From Lactuca virosa (taxonomy: Eukaryota > Streptophyta > Magnoliopsida > Asterales > Asteraceae): a stretch of DNA of 64,000 nucleotides. The DNA lies in assembly GCA_928212115.1 (NCBI GenBank), contig CAKMRJ010005634.1, positions 181,493,472-181,557,471 on the forward strand. Reading direction: 5' to 3'. Within the stretch, counting starts at the first letter, position 1. Each line of letters begins with the position of its first letter. This document shows positions 21,889 through 33,281 of the stretch, piece after piece. The position numbers and the translations under genes were made by a program. The notes under the pieces were generated by a model. It was not told where the DNA came from and searched no databases. It saw only the letters and a program-made list of their open reading frames with translations.

Positions 21889-22133
21889 TATTTTCCAAAT
21901 ACCAATTACTAGCATATATGGCAAATTGGGCACTTATTATATACAAATCTCAAATTCTTTATATATATTGCAAACATACATGGAAAACTTTTAATAGAAG
22001 AGTTTATAAATATTATGTATCTATTATTGCCTTAAAATGTCCCAAGCAAATACACACACAATATTGCTAAATCTAAGATTGTATATAAAATCTATTAAAA
22101 ATATACGGCAATAAACACACATTACATACATAA

Positions 22134-22369
22134 CTAGTTGTGAGACTCATGTATTACATGAGTTAATTTTTAAAAAAAAAATTAAATATAAAGGTCTAAA
22201 TATTTGAGAACTTTTAATTTGAAAGAAAATAAGAAAAATAATGAATTATTATAATGGAAATATTTTTTATCTTTTAAGTTTAAACAAATAATTTAAATAA
22301 ATAAGCAAAAGAAACTAATAAGTTTTAATTTTGGAAATTTTGAAATTAAAAAGTAAGTTTATTAATGAA

Positions 22370-22445
<76 letters not shown>

Positions 22446-22616
22446 CTACATTTATTGCAATTATTACATTAAAATATTATATAGAAATTAATAAAATTGA
22501 AAAACTCATAAAATGACATGTGGAAAAAAAATTAATTCAAAATAACCACAAAATGACATTTGACAAATTGAATGAGAGTGTGACAAGTAGCAAAAAAAAA
22601 CTTTCATTTATTAGAG
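22134..22616 (-). mobile_element. Non-autonomous Helitron-like element 1
   Basis: On the minus strand the 3' end is CTCATGTAATACATGAG (perfect hairpin), then tctcacaa and CTAG, followed by T. This matches the Helitron rule (hairpin, CTRR end, insertion before T). The 5' end reads tctaataaatgaaagtttttt. It contains a (TA)n tract at 22373-22443 and encodes no protein. Confidence 0.75.
22373..22443. repeat. (AT)n microsatellite inside Helitron
   Basis: About 71 bp of AT dinucleotide; the frame across it encodes only IYIY. Confidence 0.97.
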
Positions 22617-22619
22617 TAA

Positions 22620-23288
22620 CTAGTTATGAAACCTATGTATTACATGAGTTAATTAAAAAAACAGTTAAATATAAAGGTTAAAATATTTGAGAACTTTGAA
22701 TTTATAAGAAAATAAGAAAAATAATGACTTATTATTATGAAAATGTTTGTTTATCTTTTAAATTTAAACAAATATCTTAAATAAATAAACAAAAGAAACT
22801 AATAAACTTTAATTTTGGGAATTCTGAAATTAAAAGGTAAGTTGATTAATGAAAGTGATATCCATTTATTACTAAAATAAGTGTGAGACCCATGTATTAC
22901 ATGAATTTATTTAAAAAAAAAACAAACTAAATACAAAATTCTAAACATTTGAAAAGCATGAATTTATAAAAAAAGTGAGAAAATATTGAATTATAAAAAT
23001 TAAAATAAATTTTTCTCTTTTAAATTTAAACAAATAATTTAGATAAATAAATAAAGAAAATTAATGAATCTTTAATTTGATAATTTTGAAATTAGAAAGA
23101 AAGTTCATTAATGAAATTGAAATGCATTTATTATTGAATATAAATATTATCTACAATTTAATAAAATGAAAAAAATCATAAAATGACAAGTGGAATAAAA
23201 ATTAATTTAAAATAACCACAAAATTACATGTGGCAAAATAAATGAAAATGTGACATGTGGCAAAAAAATCTTTATTTATTAGGGAGGA
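22620..23288 (-). mobile_element. Non-autonomous Helitron-like element 2, with an internal third end
   Basis: Lies head-to-tail with element 1. The minus-strand 3' end CTAG is at 22620-22623 with the same hairpin core (ctcatgtaatacat). The 5' end is tcctccctaataaataaag at 23288, preceded by A. A further 3'-end-like sequence (gtgtgagacccatgtattacatg) at about 22877 shows that a third partial copy is embedded. Repeated internal phrases (cataaaatgacatgtggaaaaa) recur in each unit and again at 23289-23400. Confidence 0.7.
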
Positions 23289-24742
23289 TTTATTGCAATT
23301 ATTACATTAAAATATTATGTAAAATTTAATAAAATAAAAAAACTCATAAAATGACATGTGGAAAAAAAATTAATTCAAAATAACCACAAAATTATATTAG
23401 ACAAATATATAAATGCTTAAACCAAAACATTACTTGCAAGTCTTTAACTATCAAATTTTAACTATCAAATAGAAGATTTTTTTACATTCTTTCTTCAACC
23501 AATTACACACTGCAATACGAAATCAAATACAAAGTACCAAAGATATATTCAAATTAAATCAATACAATGCTTACATTACAAGTTAAAACCGAAGTACAGT
23601 TAAAGTTACTTCCACATTTCAATTTACCTAAGTGTATACACAAGAAATTCTTGATTGAAGAACAGCCCCTCACACCTTCTGTTTCCCTCTCGTCCCTTTT
23701 TTCCTTTAGTTTTCATAGCAGTCAAGAACACCTCCAATGGAGGTGTTGTTCTTGACAAATCAGTCAAACCAATGGGACATCAAACCTCCATTGCTCCTCC
23801 TTACCTTTCCTGTCAATTTCAAGCAACAGAACACCCACATAAATCTATTGATTAAACTCCATTGATTTGCAGTCAAACAAAAAGAAAAGGGAACAGAACC
23901 TGTTACCGATCGGAGCAACACCCTTCACAACCCCTCTTCTTCTTCCGTCGAGCAAACCCCACCGAAGACCTCGTCTTCGTCACTGCTGCTGCTCGCGACA
24001 CCTCACCGGAGACCCCCTTTCCCCTCGTTTTCCTTCTCTACTGTTCCCATCGACCACAGAGCTCCGAAGGTTTCGTCTTTGCTGCTACCGCTGCTTGCGA
24101 AGCCCGGACCCCCTATCGGACCTCTTTCCTTCGCACCTAGCAGCCGACCGAGAAGAGCGCACCCTCGCTGCTTTCCCTTCGTTCTTCGGCCTCGTCGACC
24201 ACCGGGGATGCTTCCCTCGCAGGTGATGGGTCTGATATCGCCGGAAGACACACCTACCGACTAGTCTTCGTGCTCCTTGCCACCTTCGTTCTATCTGCTG
24301 AAAGCATTCGTTCATCTTTCGTTCCCTTTGCCCGATCATACGAGAGACTGGAAATTAAAAGCCCTAACCCCTTTTGACTTCGACGAAATGACAAAATACC
24401 CTCCCTATTAAACTTTTTTTTTAAAATAAGTCCCAACCCCAAACATTGAACCCTTTTTATTCAAAATAGCCCCTCCTTTGGTTCTTTTTAACAGAATAAA
24501 TCCCAATCTTCAAACTTTGAATAAAAAATAACCATTTTAGCCCCTCCCTTTATTTATTTTAACCAAATCAGTCATAGTTTGGTAAATTAAATTACCAAAC
24601 AGCCCCTAATAGTTTAAATTTGTTATGAAACGGTCCCGAGAGTATTTCAAAGTTCAAGAATTGTGGATTTGTGGTTTCACACGGCGAGTTTCTCAGAAGA
24701 AACCGAATTCGAACAAATGGAAACTCACGCTTCAAGGATGAG
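23289..24742. other. Repeat-derived region, no gene called
   Basis: 23289-23400 repeats Helitron-internal sequence. 23890-24300 is GC-rich and pyrimidine-biased, with overlapping frames on both strands (for example 23862-24140 plus, 24003-24251 minus) but no recognisable domain. 24380-24640 has semi-periodic phrases (aaataagtccca, tagcccctcc, aataaatccca) like the U3-type segment at 31600-31860. I infer a fragment of a related LTR. Confidence 0.45.
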
Positions 24743-26069
24743 TGTCACGACCCCTCTTTTGTATTTAATAATTTCGGGGGAGAATACATGTGCTAAGTAT
24801 TATAAATTATACAAAAATATTATTACACTACCTTTTTAACTGCTTACGGTACGGGGAATTTGGGTTGAAGGGCCGCTTGGGTTGTTAGATTTCAGAACAG
24901 CTTAATTGCTAAAATGGTTCTGCCCTCCGGTGTTTCATGTCTGGCCCTCGTCTGTGCATAGTAGTTGAAAAGCATTGTTTAACACTTATATAATAAGTAA
25001 ACAATATCGTCCTAAACTTCAATATCCTAGTATGTTATGTTGTTAGAATAATACAACTACTGAAATAACATATTCCTTCTTACTATGGAGTTTATACAAG
25101 AACATACTTAGTTTATAAAAGTTAGTGCCTTATACTACACATGCATACCATTTATGCATGACTTTTATATACTATATACAAATTCGTTATGCCTAATAGC
25201 TTAGGCTGAGAGCTTTTTTAACTACCTTAGTTAAGGGCTTTTTAGTGAGACTATATTCATTAGCTAAGTTAATCACTTAGTATACCCACACTACTAAAAT
25301 CGTTAATATTCGGAGCGAGATACATATGTATAAATTTATACGGGGTTGACATCCCCACCTGTAGTTGCTAGCTACAACTTCGACCGATCAATCGAAGCGG
25401 GTGATAAGTGTCTACGATAGTTACCGTAATGTCCAATGAAGCATTGTAGGGGGGTACATTTAGTTACATAGCTCGGTTATAGGACTCACTATAAACATTA
25501 ACTAGAATATATATCTCTCTCACAACAAACCATGGGCTTGGTTGCTTTCAAAACAATTTGAAGTATGGGTTTACTTATACAAAGATACATTTTGGCTTTC
25601 AAAGACTCTTTATAAATACGGTTTTAAGTATGGATTTACTTATACAAAGATACATTTTGGATTTCAAAGGCTCTTTGCAAACACAATTTTAACTATTGTT
25701 TTACATACAAAGATAATACTTTTTAGACTTATTAAAAGTATTACAGTTGTTAGTAGAAAACCTGTAACTCTCACCAACCTTGTGTTGACCCTCAAAACTA
25801 CATGTATTCTCATTAAATTACTAAACATACAATAAAGATGGATTGGATTACAGGTGACCTAGTTTACCTGCTGTTGTATTATATGCCTATCTGTTAAGGC
25901 AATTCATGTATTATTATTATTTGTAAAAACCTTGTATTTAAATATCAAGATGAAACACGAATGTTATATTGTTTATTGTTGTACTTGGCTATATATTCAG
26001 TTTACATGTGATCCATGAACTTACTCGCATATCCTGACGTGTTCCGCCACCTATGTCGAGGGTGTGACA
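24743..26069 (+). mobile_element. Solo LTR-like sequence (same family as 54608-57722)
   Basis: Begins TGTCACGACCCC and ends GGGTGTGACA, i.e. TG...CA with short inverted tips. The internal block at 25316-25470 (tataaatttatacggggttgac, ttgctagctaca, gcattgtag) and the tail (acgtgttccgccac) are homologous to 57045-57190 and the tail of the LTR at 54608-57722, same orientation. No internal retroelement domains were seen. A convincing 5-bp target duplication was not found. Confidence 0.6.
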
Positions 26070-26764
26070 GAATGAAAATCTGCCGAAGAAACAAACCATG
26101 TCCCATGAGGAACGTTGTATTTCATTTCTTTATGACACAACAACAAGATTATTCTATATTCCCTCTTGCATACCAAAAACGACCTTAATTTTACATTCAT
26201 ATTTTCATAATGTATTTGAAAATCACTTGCTTAGTGTCATTTTTAATGATAAACTTTAGTTAATTTTGTAGTTACTTTCACTAACATATTTGACTATATA
26301 CATGAATCTTATTGTCTGTATTTGTAAAATTTCATTCAGATGTTCATTTATAATATATGGAATATCTTGAAAATGACATATGATTGATGTAAAAAAGCAA
26401 AATAAAAAAATATTACATACTTTTTTTGTGGATTCTTTGAATTTTATCAATAAAACTTAGTCTAGACAAATTTTACATACTTCATACATTAAAGATTTTT
26501 TAAAATCACAAACTGTTATCAAGTTGTAGTCGGTAGTGGAAAGTAATATTATAGTTTATTTTTATAATTAATTATACAAATACCAATAACATACATTGTG
26601 AACGTCTTAGTATATAAATCTTATATTCTGCTACTTTAAATTATAAGTATATTTTTAATAATAAAATACAAGACATCCTGCAAAATAAAAAAACAAATAT
26701 TACGTATTAGTCACATGCTATTTTTTTAACAACAAGAACAAAATTCACACTTCTAGAAGAAAAA
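26070..26764. other. AT-rich spacer, nothing recognised
   Basis: No gene, repeat boundary or regulatory signal could be supported here. Confidence 0.5.
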
Positions 26765-27075
26765 AAACTAGAAGGAAATTACAATGGGTTTTTAATCCAA
26801 TCATTCCAAATCAGAATAATAGAATGTCTATACTTGAACCAAGAGAAAGAAAAGAAAACAATAAAAAATTGTGTCTTTCCACACTTTGTAAGAATCAAGC
26901 ACGAGATTATTTCTAAATCTCCATATCACCCACCAAGTAGTCAACACCACCACTTCCAACATTTTCTTGGCCGGCATCGACTTCCTAATATCATCAATCC
27001 AGGATAACCATTCACGGATAGTCACCACCCTATGAAACGTTATATCACACCATTCAATAACGGTTACTAAAACCA
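26765..27075 (-). mobile_element. 5'-truncated LINE, 3' terminal fragment
   Basis: The minus-strand translation contains WCDITFHRVVTIREWLSWI followed by TTWWVIWRFRNNLV and a hydrophobic end, a pattern typical of the C-terminus of plant L1-type reverse transcriptase proteins. The frame stops near 26828, with the short LINE 3' end to the left. Upstream residues in the same frame (to 27166) look like different, gag-region sequence, so the LINE probably inserted there truncated. Confidence 0.6.
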
Positions 27076-28200
27076 CTGAATCCTGACAATGCTGAATAAC
27101 CATCATGTGGGACCCTGTCCGCAGACCTCCTACATAATACCCCTCTTCCAAAGGTGCTCCAAACAAATCTACCGCTCTCGGGCTCTAGAAATCATATCAT
27201 TCAGGGTCTCACACCCTGACTCACTCACCAACTCAGTCGTCCCCAGCTGAACCGCAGTAGCTAAAGCAACCTCTTCCCTATACCGGGCTACAAACTACTC
27301 CCAAGACATAGTCTCCAATCCCAAAAGTGCAATAAATCGCACAATCAATCCTTACCGCCCAATACAAGAGATCCAAGGCGAATCGGATCTTAGCTCCTAC
27401 GGGTAGGGACGGTAATCGCGTACGCCTCACAAGATACTCATGCCATATTGACCCACCTGCGCTCACCAGCGCTGAAATAATGTTGCCAACCCCTGCAACT
27501 AACTGAACCCGAGCTGGAATACAACCTGGTCCTGGGGTCATAAGCATGATCCCTCCTTCGAGCTCGAAAACTGAAAGGACACAATCCTTGCCCTAAGAAA
27601 TGATATTCCAATCCATCAATTAACCATTCTACTTCCAGCTGGAAAACTCCAGTTGAACATAATCATCACTCCTTTCCGGAGTCCCCACGACTCGCATCCT
27701 GGCCTCGAGCAAAACCCCCGAAGCCTCAAATCCTGAAACTCCTTTGCCAGCCTCTCCCACTCAACCCGCGGAATGTAACGAGTACAGAACATCTCCCTGA
27801 TCCCAAGTAACTGCAGCCCTCTGCTCATCAGAATATGTCCCAGTAACTAGTCCCGGTACTGGAAAGCTCGACCAGCTCCTTCCCCTGCCGACGTTACAGC
27901 TGTTGAAGCTGTTGCGGCAGCCGTCTCAGCAATGGCTGCATAGCACTCATCGAAATACTCAACCATGACGGTATTGTTATACCCAAACATCTCCGGAATC
28001 TGACCCCGGACAATCTCGATCACCTCCTCCAGGATGATCTCGCTGACATGATCCTCTGACAATACTGGCTTATCCTGGCTGCCAGCTCCCAATCCTAACC
28101 CGGATCTGGTCTCAAGACGTCTCGTAACCACCATTCCGATAATACACCAGAGAGTTCTCGGATAATCCATGCAATAACAGGAACCAAATCCCAACTAAAC
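27076..28200 (-). pseudogene. Rearranged Ty3/Gypsy gag remnant
   Basis: Minus-strand frames at 27847-28194 (N-terminal gag with VEYFDECYAAIAET and ending FQYRD), 27616-27828 (REMFCTRYIPRVEWERLAKE, the conserved gag core) and 27278-27547 (with KIRFALDLL) look like pieces of one Ty3/Gypsy gag protein in a disordered arrangement with frameshifts. The segment expected between FQYRD and the core is missing, and a similar one appears further left. Not functional. Confidence 0.6.
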
Positions 28201-28917
28201 CCCATGTGTTGTGACTTCCTTGCTACGCGTATGGGTCTTGTGATTTTCAGTAGTACGGGCCCATACTACCTTCCACACTTACCCATATTTATCTCAAGTA
28301 TCACCACAACACCCTAACAATATACATAAACATAGCGAGCGCTCAATCCTCACTCCTAGAGGAATGCTAAATATCTCATAACTGGCCTCCCGACCTCTCA
28401 CAACCCACCCATGAAACTTCCACCAACCCTGCAACACTCGTGTATGCTAACCATACATAACACTGGACCCAATAGACTTTCGAATACATGATCCTACCCT
28501 AAGCCCTTCATCAAACAAGAACAGGAAATAAGGCCAAACCAAACATTCTCAGGCTATAAGATCTTAATTATGTACAACCGTGATGCATACACTAAGCAAC
28601 TACAGTAATGATGTCAATTTCATATAAGGAACACTCTAGGCTATCAGACATCATATAATCATGCAACTCTATCATGCAATTCCTGAAGATACCTAGCCTA
28701 GTACTAGCATGTTGTTCTAACATATCACAAAACCAAGTAATCCGTAAGGTATTTTGGGGTCTATCCACGAGCTCCGACTGATCGTGCACTCGCATCCTCC
28801 TTTATTATTTTGAAAACATTTTAAGAAAATCGTTTTTAAAGTCTTGTCCTCAGTGTGAGACTGTAGACACATGAGTGTTTCCTCCAATTCACTCAAACCA
28901 AGGTTTTGATACCAACT
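28201..28917 (-). other. Retroelement leader between LTR and gag remnant
   Basis: Non-coding on the minus strand except for short frames (28592-28795, 28717-28938) without recognisable similarity. It begins with the primer-binding site at 28903-28915. Confidence 0.5.
28903..28915 (-). other. Primer-binding site (tRNA-Met type)
   Basis: On the minus strand, the LTR end ...GGGTGTTACA is followed by ag and then ttggtatcaaaacc, a close match to the plant TGGTATCAGAGC site complementary to initiator tRNA-Met. This fixes the element's orientation and the inner LTR edge. Confidence 0.75.
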
Positions 28918-29809
28918 TGTAACACCCATAAAATTCAAGCCAATTTTAAACTTTTTAAAACATTTAAAACCATTAAGTTATTATAATTTACTTTCAAAAT
29001 AGTTTAAACATCAGAGTATCCCCATAATCAATCATGAAAATATAAGGAGGTGCACGATCACACATTCGCCTTCCCGCGATCATCAGAAGTACCTGAAACA
29101 ATAATCGTAAATGTAAGCTCGAAGGCTTAGTGAGTTACCCCCATAATACCAACGCCATAAAACATATCAATAACATATAAGCAAACAACATGCATAATGA
29201 GCCATCAGTCTGACTGGACTGCCTCCCAGTCCTCAGTCTATCTGGACCGCTCTCCGAGCCCTCGGCACGTCTGGACCGCCCTCCTCGGGGCCTTCATCCT
29301 ATCCGGACCGCTCGACGGGCCTTCGGCCTCTGACTAATTTGCCCAGCCCGAGCCTGCAGTCTATCCGGTCCGCCATGGGTGTCTTGGCCTACAGCACACA
29401 ACAGGACCCGCCTTAACCCAATCCCAATCCCAACAAACCTGTGCACATAAATATCATACACTAGCATGCAATAACGGATAGTCATACAGATCTAACCGAT
29501 CTCTAACATAGCAACCATCCTATAACCAGGATACCAATCTAACAGATTATTAACATAACAACCATCCTAAAACCAGTATGAAATCTAACAAATCAACAAC
29601 ACAACAACCATCCTAAAACCAGGATTCCGATCATGAAGGGCCGGCCTTGGTGCCGTAGACCCTGTTGATATAGTGAGGAGAACTCACCTCGCACTGCTGA
29701 AGTCCCGCAGATAAAACTCCAGCTGCTGGTTGACAGATTCCCGAACTGTCAACATCAAACAATACCTAATAAATAATTGGGTTCCAAGCCCAAGGTCTAA
29801 CTCACACTC

Positions 29810-30425
29810 CAAGGGCCCAAAAGTCAAGTAATGGGCCAAAGCCCAACATATGGCCCCATTTTCCAAATTGGGCCCAGACCTCTACATGGTCTTACCTTAA
29901 GGCCCATCCATTTATTCTAGTTCAAACTTATGGTAGTCCAATGGCCCAATATCTCATAATCATCAAGATCCAATTATGGCCTACCTATGGCCCAATTTTC
30001 CAAATTGGGCCCAAGCATTTCCAATGGGCCTTATTCTAAATCCATCTAAATATTCTAATCCATATGCTTGTTTTTGGATGGCCCATCAATGACCCAATCA
30101 CCAAAGCCCAAAAGAAAGGCCCAACCCAAGGCCCAAGTGAAATTAGGATTTTCACATGAATGACGATTAGGGTTAAGTGTTTCTACTTAACCCATTAAGG
30201 ACTTAATCCATTAAGTCCAATATTGCCTTAGGTTAATTTGCCAATGATTATTAATTAATATTTTAAGTTTATTAAATAATTCAGTGCGGGTCCCGATCAA
30301 TCCTCAAAATTAGGGTTTCATGACATTAGGGTTTTCCAAACCCTAATTAGGGTTTTCCAACCCAATACTAGCCCATGAGTCAAATGGTTGGGCTTTTAGG
30401 TCAACTAGGGCTTCATTAGGCCCAT
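29810..30425. promoter_or_regulatory. Dense GGCCCA/TGGGCC (site II-like) array
   Basis: About twelve GGCCCA or TGGGCC hexamers occur here, eleven of them within about 320 bp. A palindrome of two 10-bp arms (GGCCCAATTT / AAATTGGGCC) with a 3-nt centre lies at 29989-30011. GGCCCA is the TCP-bound site II element of plant promoters. Whether it works here is unknown, since the array lies downstream of the predicted LTR promoter. Confidence 0.55.
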
Positions 30426-30639
30426 TAGGGTTAAACAAATCGGGCACCACCCACTACTACCTCGGGTAGTGGTGGTCAACGGCGGCTCACAGCAACGGCC
30501 ACCACCTCACGGTGGTGGTTATGGTTCTAGTCCATTTTTGTCCAAGCATCCCAAAAACAACTAAACGCAAGCAAAAGCACACCGCCAACCAATACGACGG
30601 CTGGTGGCGGCAGCCACCACCTCACGGTGGTGGTTATGA

Positions 30640-30666
30640 GTTATTATTATTATTATTATTATTATC
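30640..30666. repeat. (TTA)n microsatellite
   Basis: Short uninterrupted trinucleotide tract within the LTR. Confidence 0.9.
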
Positions 30667-31464
30667 TCTAATTACATTTTACAATGCTTTAACCCAAAAA
30701 TAACACATCCAAATAAAATACACACACAACCACCTTGTGGTGGCCGGCAGTGGTGCATGGCGGCAGTAGGTGGCGGTGATGAGTATCCTTCTGGTTCCTG
30801 GCCAAACAAAGACCTACACAACATTAACCTTACGAAAAACGGTCATACGCACAACCAACCGCGCACTCAGCCACCTTCGCATGGTGGCTGGTGGCGGCAG
30901 AAAGGAACAACATGGTGGCGGCCACCATGGTTGGCAGTCATGGTGGGTTTCTCTCGGGTTTTCTCTGGCCAAACATGCTCCCACAACCATTCCTGGTTCT
31001 AACAGCAGCCCCATCTCTTCCAGATACGAGGCAACAATTCCCAACCACCGACTAGGTGGCTGAGGAGACTGGAACAAATAGAAACGACGACCATAGGGCC
31101 ACCGGCGGTAACTGCCAACGTTCCCAACGTCAGTCCACCGAGAATAGTGAAGGAGAGGAGAGATAACGATGGCAAATGGCCTCACCCGAAGGTTCCCGGT
31201 TGTTCACGACCACACAACAGTGAACACGTCAGTTCATCGGCCTCCGACGGTCACTCGAGCTGCTCACAGCGTCTCCGATAGCAGCACTGTGGCGGCGGTG
31301 TTCATTGCAAAGCAGCGACCATGCTAGACGATCTCAGCGGCCCACAGATTCAGCCTCAACGTGAGGCTCTTCATCGTTGTCGACTAAAGAAGGAAGAGGA
31401 GAAGAACGGCGGACGTCCGGTGGTTGATGTCGTCGTCTGCCGATCGAAAACGGGAGCGAAGGGT

Positions 31465-31548
31465 GATATAAGGGTGGTGCGGCGTCGGAGTTGAAGAAGG
31501 AGGGCGAAGGAGGTGGCGGCTGGTTAGCATGTTTAGGGTTAGGGTTTT
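31465..31548 (-). promoter_or_regulatory. Candidate LTR promoter: telo-box tract and TATA-like sequence
   Basis: On the minus strand, aaaaccctaaccctaaac (31531-31548) is followed about 60 bp downstream by cttatatcacc (TATA-like, about 31463-31473). The order matches the promoter of the older related LTR at 33151-33187, but the TATA is weak. Confidence 0.4.
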
Positions 31549-31599
31549 GGGACGGGGTGAACGTTAAATATCCGACTCCATTGAAACATCATCCCATAT

Positions 31600-31860
31600 T
31601 GACACAACCGGTCCCTCCTTTTCCTGTTTCTTTCAAATTAAATCCTTAATTTACCATTTAAACCCCTCCTTCTGAAAACCCTTACAAATCAAGTCTGAAA
31701 TATTTACCAAACAACCCCTGCTTCCATAAATCCTTACATATTAAGTCCAAATAATACCAAACACCCCATGACTTCTAAAATCCTTTGCAAAATAAATCCC
31801 GAAATTACACTTTAACCCCCGGAGATTCCAATCTTGCCATTTGGCTTTCCGAAACCAACA
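31600..31860. repeat. Degenerate approximately 51-bp repeats, four units
   Basis: Four units share the order caaat(t/c)aa(a/g)tcc, ttaccaa/ttacca, a C-run (aacccctcc, aacccctgc, caccccat, aacccccgg) and a short ttc...tta segment. Placed in the U3-equivalent part of the LTR, upstream of the candidate promoter on the minus strand. Confidence 0.5.
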
Positions 31861-32226
31861 CCCTACTAATTATTATTTGATTTTGGACTATAATAATATA
31901 AAATAATAATAATAATTACTTCTCGGGGTTCCGAGTTTGTTATTTAATTATTCTATTTTAAACAGGATGTTACATGCATACCAGGCAATTATCACAAAGA
32001 CAATCATCTTTACTATAAGCAACTACTAGTGGGTCAGCCTTGCTGCCTTATACCCATTTCTATAGGAAGGTAACTCACCTCGCAAAGCTGAATGCAGAAT
32101 CTCACGGTAAGGAATCTTTAACGGCTGCTCCGACGACTCCCCGAGCTATCATTACCACAATAACACTTAGTCAAAAACTAATAATCCTTCTTAGGGTAAA
32201 ATGACCATTTTACCCCTGATCTAATT

Positions 32227-32455
32227 TGGCCCATGACTAAGGCCCATAACCATAACATAAAAGGCCCAAATCTAGTTAGCCTTCCCAAGCCCACTAGTGG
32301 CCCACCAATGGCCCAATTTCTAAATTAGGCCCAACTCCTCAAATGGGCCTTCCCTTAAGCCCAACATATTCTTAGCCCAAACTAAATGATTTCTGATGGC
32401 CCACTATGGCCCAAAATAGCAAAGTCCATGAAATGGCCCAAACCGAGGCCCAAAT
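32227..32455. promoter_or_regulatory. GGCCCA array in older LTR
   Basis: Eleven GGCCCA/TGGGCC hexamers in about 230 bp, far above chance (roughly 0.1 expected at equal base composition). Same motif as in the younger LTR. Confidence 0.55.
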
Positions 32456-32478
32456 GACGCAAAGCCTAATTCTAGTGA

Positions 32479-32563
32479 GTATGTGGGCGTACTCCTCTAT
32501 ACGCTAAGCGTACAGGCTGCATGGCGTGTACGCTGCGCGTACGAGCTTGTACGCCCATTGTAT
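32479..32563. repeat. GTACGC-type palindrome pairs
   Basis: Units at 32479-32492 and 32499-32513 (atacgctaagcgtac), and at 32528-32542 (gtacgctgcgcgtac) and 32549-32563 (gtacgcccattgtat). Members of each pair lie 20-21 bp apart. Confidence 0.8.
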
Positions 32564-33150
32564 TACCCTATTAAGCCCTAAACTTCAAAATGGCTTAATC
32601 CCTTAAGACCTTAAGCTCCGAACACAGATCCGAGTCCACTGAAGTGTCATAACCCATAAAGTCGGTTACTTGGTGGCTTGCAACCCACCAAATGGATCCA
32701 AACTTGAAATATGACTATTAACTTCCATGGAAAGGAATAGAACTCATGCATGGTCACAAAAAGACCTTCAAGATTGAAACTTTTTTGTTCTTGGGGCTCA
32801 TATAGCACTAAGGGTGGCAACCCTAAGCCTAGAAACAGATTTGAACCATAAAAATCCATTCTTGGGACCTAAAGAGGTCCAAAACACCATTAACATAGAT
32901 CTAAGCATACATGAGGCAAGTTGAGAGCCTTTTACCTCAAATGAGTGCTAAATGATGATGCTATCTCATATCCTTGAGCTCAAGCTACTCAAGTTCTTCT
33001 TCTTCAACTTCTTCTTTCTCCTTCCAAGCCTCTAAACACCACATTGAGCTTCACAAGGCCAAAAACACACAAGGATTAGGAATGAAAGGCCATCTAGGGT
33101 TTCTGAGGTTGAGAGGTTGGTAAGGAGGCTAGGGTTTGGGAGATAATGTT

Positions 33151-33187
33151 GTATTTATATGGCTTAAACCCTAAAAATTAGGGTTTA
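33151..33187 (-). promoter_or_regulatory. LTR core promoter: telo-box pair abutting TATA
   Basis: On the minus strand an inverted telo-box pair (AAACCCTAA and TTAGGGTTT separated by 3 nt) is followed within about 10 bp by catataaatac, a good TATA box. The same block is present, slightly mutated, at 54490-54522 in another LTR copy, so the arrangement is conserved within the family. Confidence 0.6.
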
Positions 33188-33199
33188 GAGTCTGCTCGC

Positions 33200-33281
33200 G
33201 TAAGCCGTGCGTACGCGCATGAACCCCCCACATCCAATGTTGCACTACGCCCCGCGTACGCCAAGCTTACGCCCAACGTAC
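33200..33281. repeat. GTACGC-type palindromes upstream of LTR promoter
   Basis: Units gtaagccgtgcgtac (33200-33214), ctacgccccgcgtac (33245-33259) and ttacgcccaacgtac (33267-33281). The last two are 22 bp apart. Confidence 0.75.

Larger units (their letters stand above)
28918..31974 (-). mobile_element. 5' LTR (about 3.06 kb) of minus-strand Ty3/Gypsy element
   Basis: Plus-strand tips are TGTAACACCC and GGATGTTACA. The orientation is set by the adjacent primer-binding site and gag remnant. On the minus strand it shows degenerate approximately 51-bp repeats (31600-31860), a telo-box tract and TATA-like sequence (31465-31548), a long GC-rich segment with HDV-like (ggtggtgg) runs (30430-31430), then telo-boxes (30300-30440) and a dense GGCCCA array (29810-30425). 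It is inserted into an older related LTR whose remainder begins at 31975. The other LTR of this element was not found. Confidence 0.75.

Noticed and set aside
23862..24339. GC-rich overlapping frames on both strands
   Set aside because: Up to six overlapping frames without domains. GC-rich pyrimidine-biased DNA of probable LTR origin explains the absence of stops.
30512..31185. Frames in the GC-rich part of the 3-kb LTR as possible captured gene
   Set aside because: Composition is dominated by ggtggtgg/ccaccacc runs, frames exist on both strands, and no domain is visible. Better explained as LTR leader sequence.
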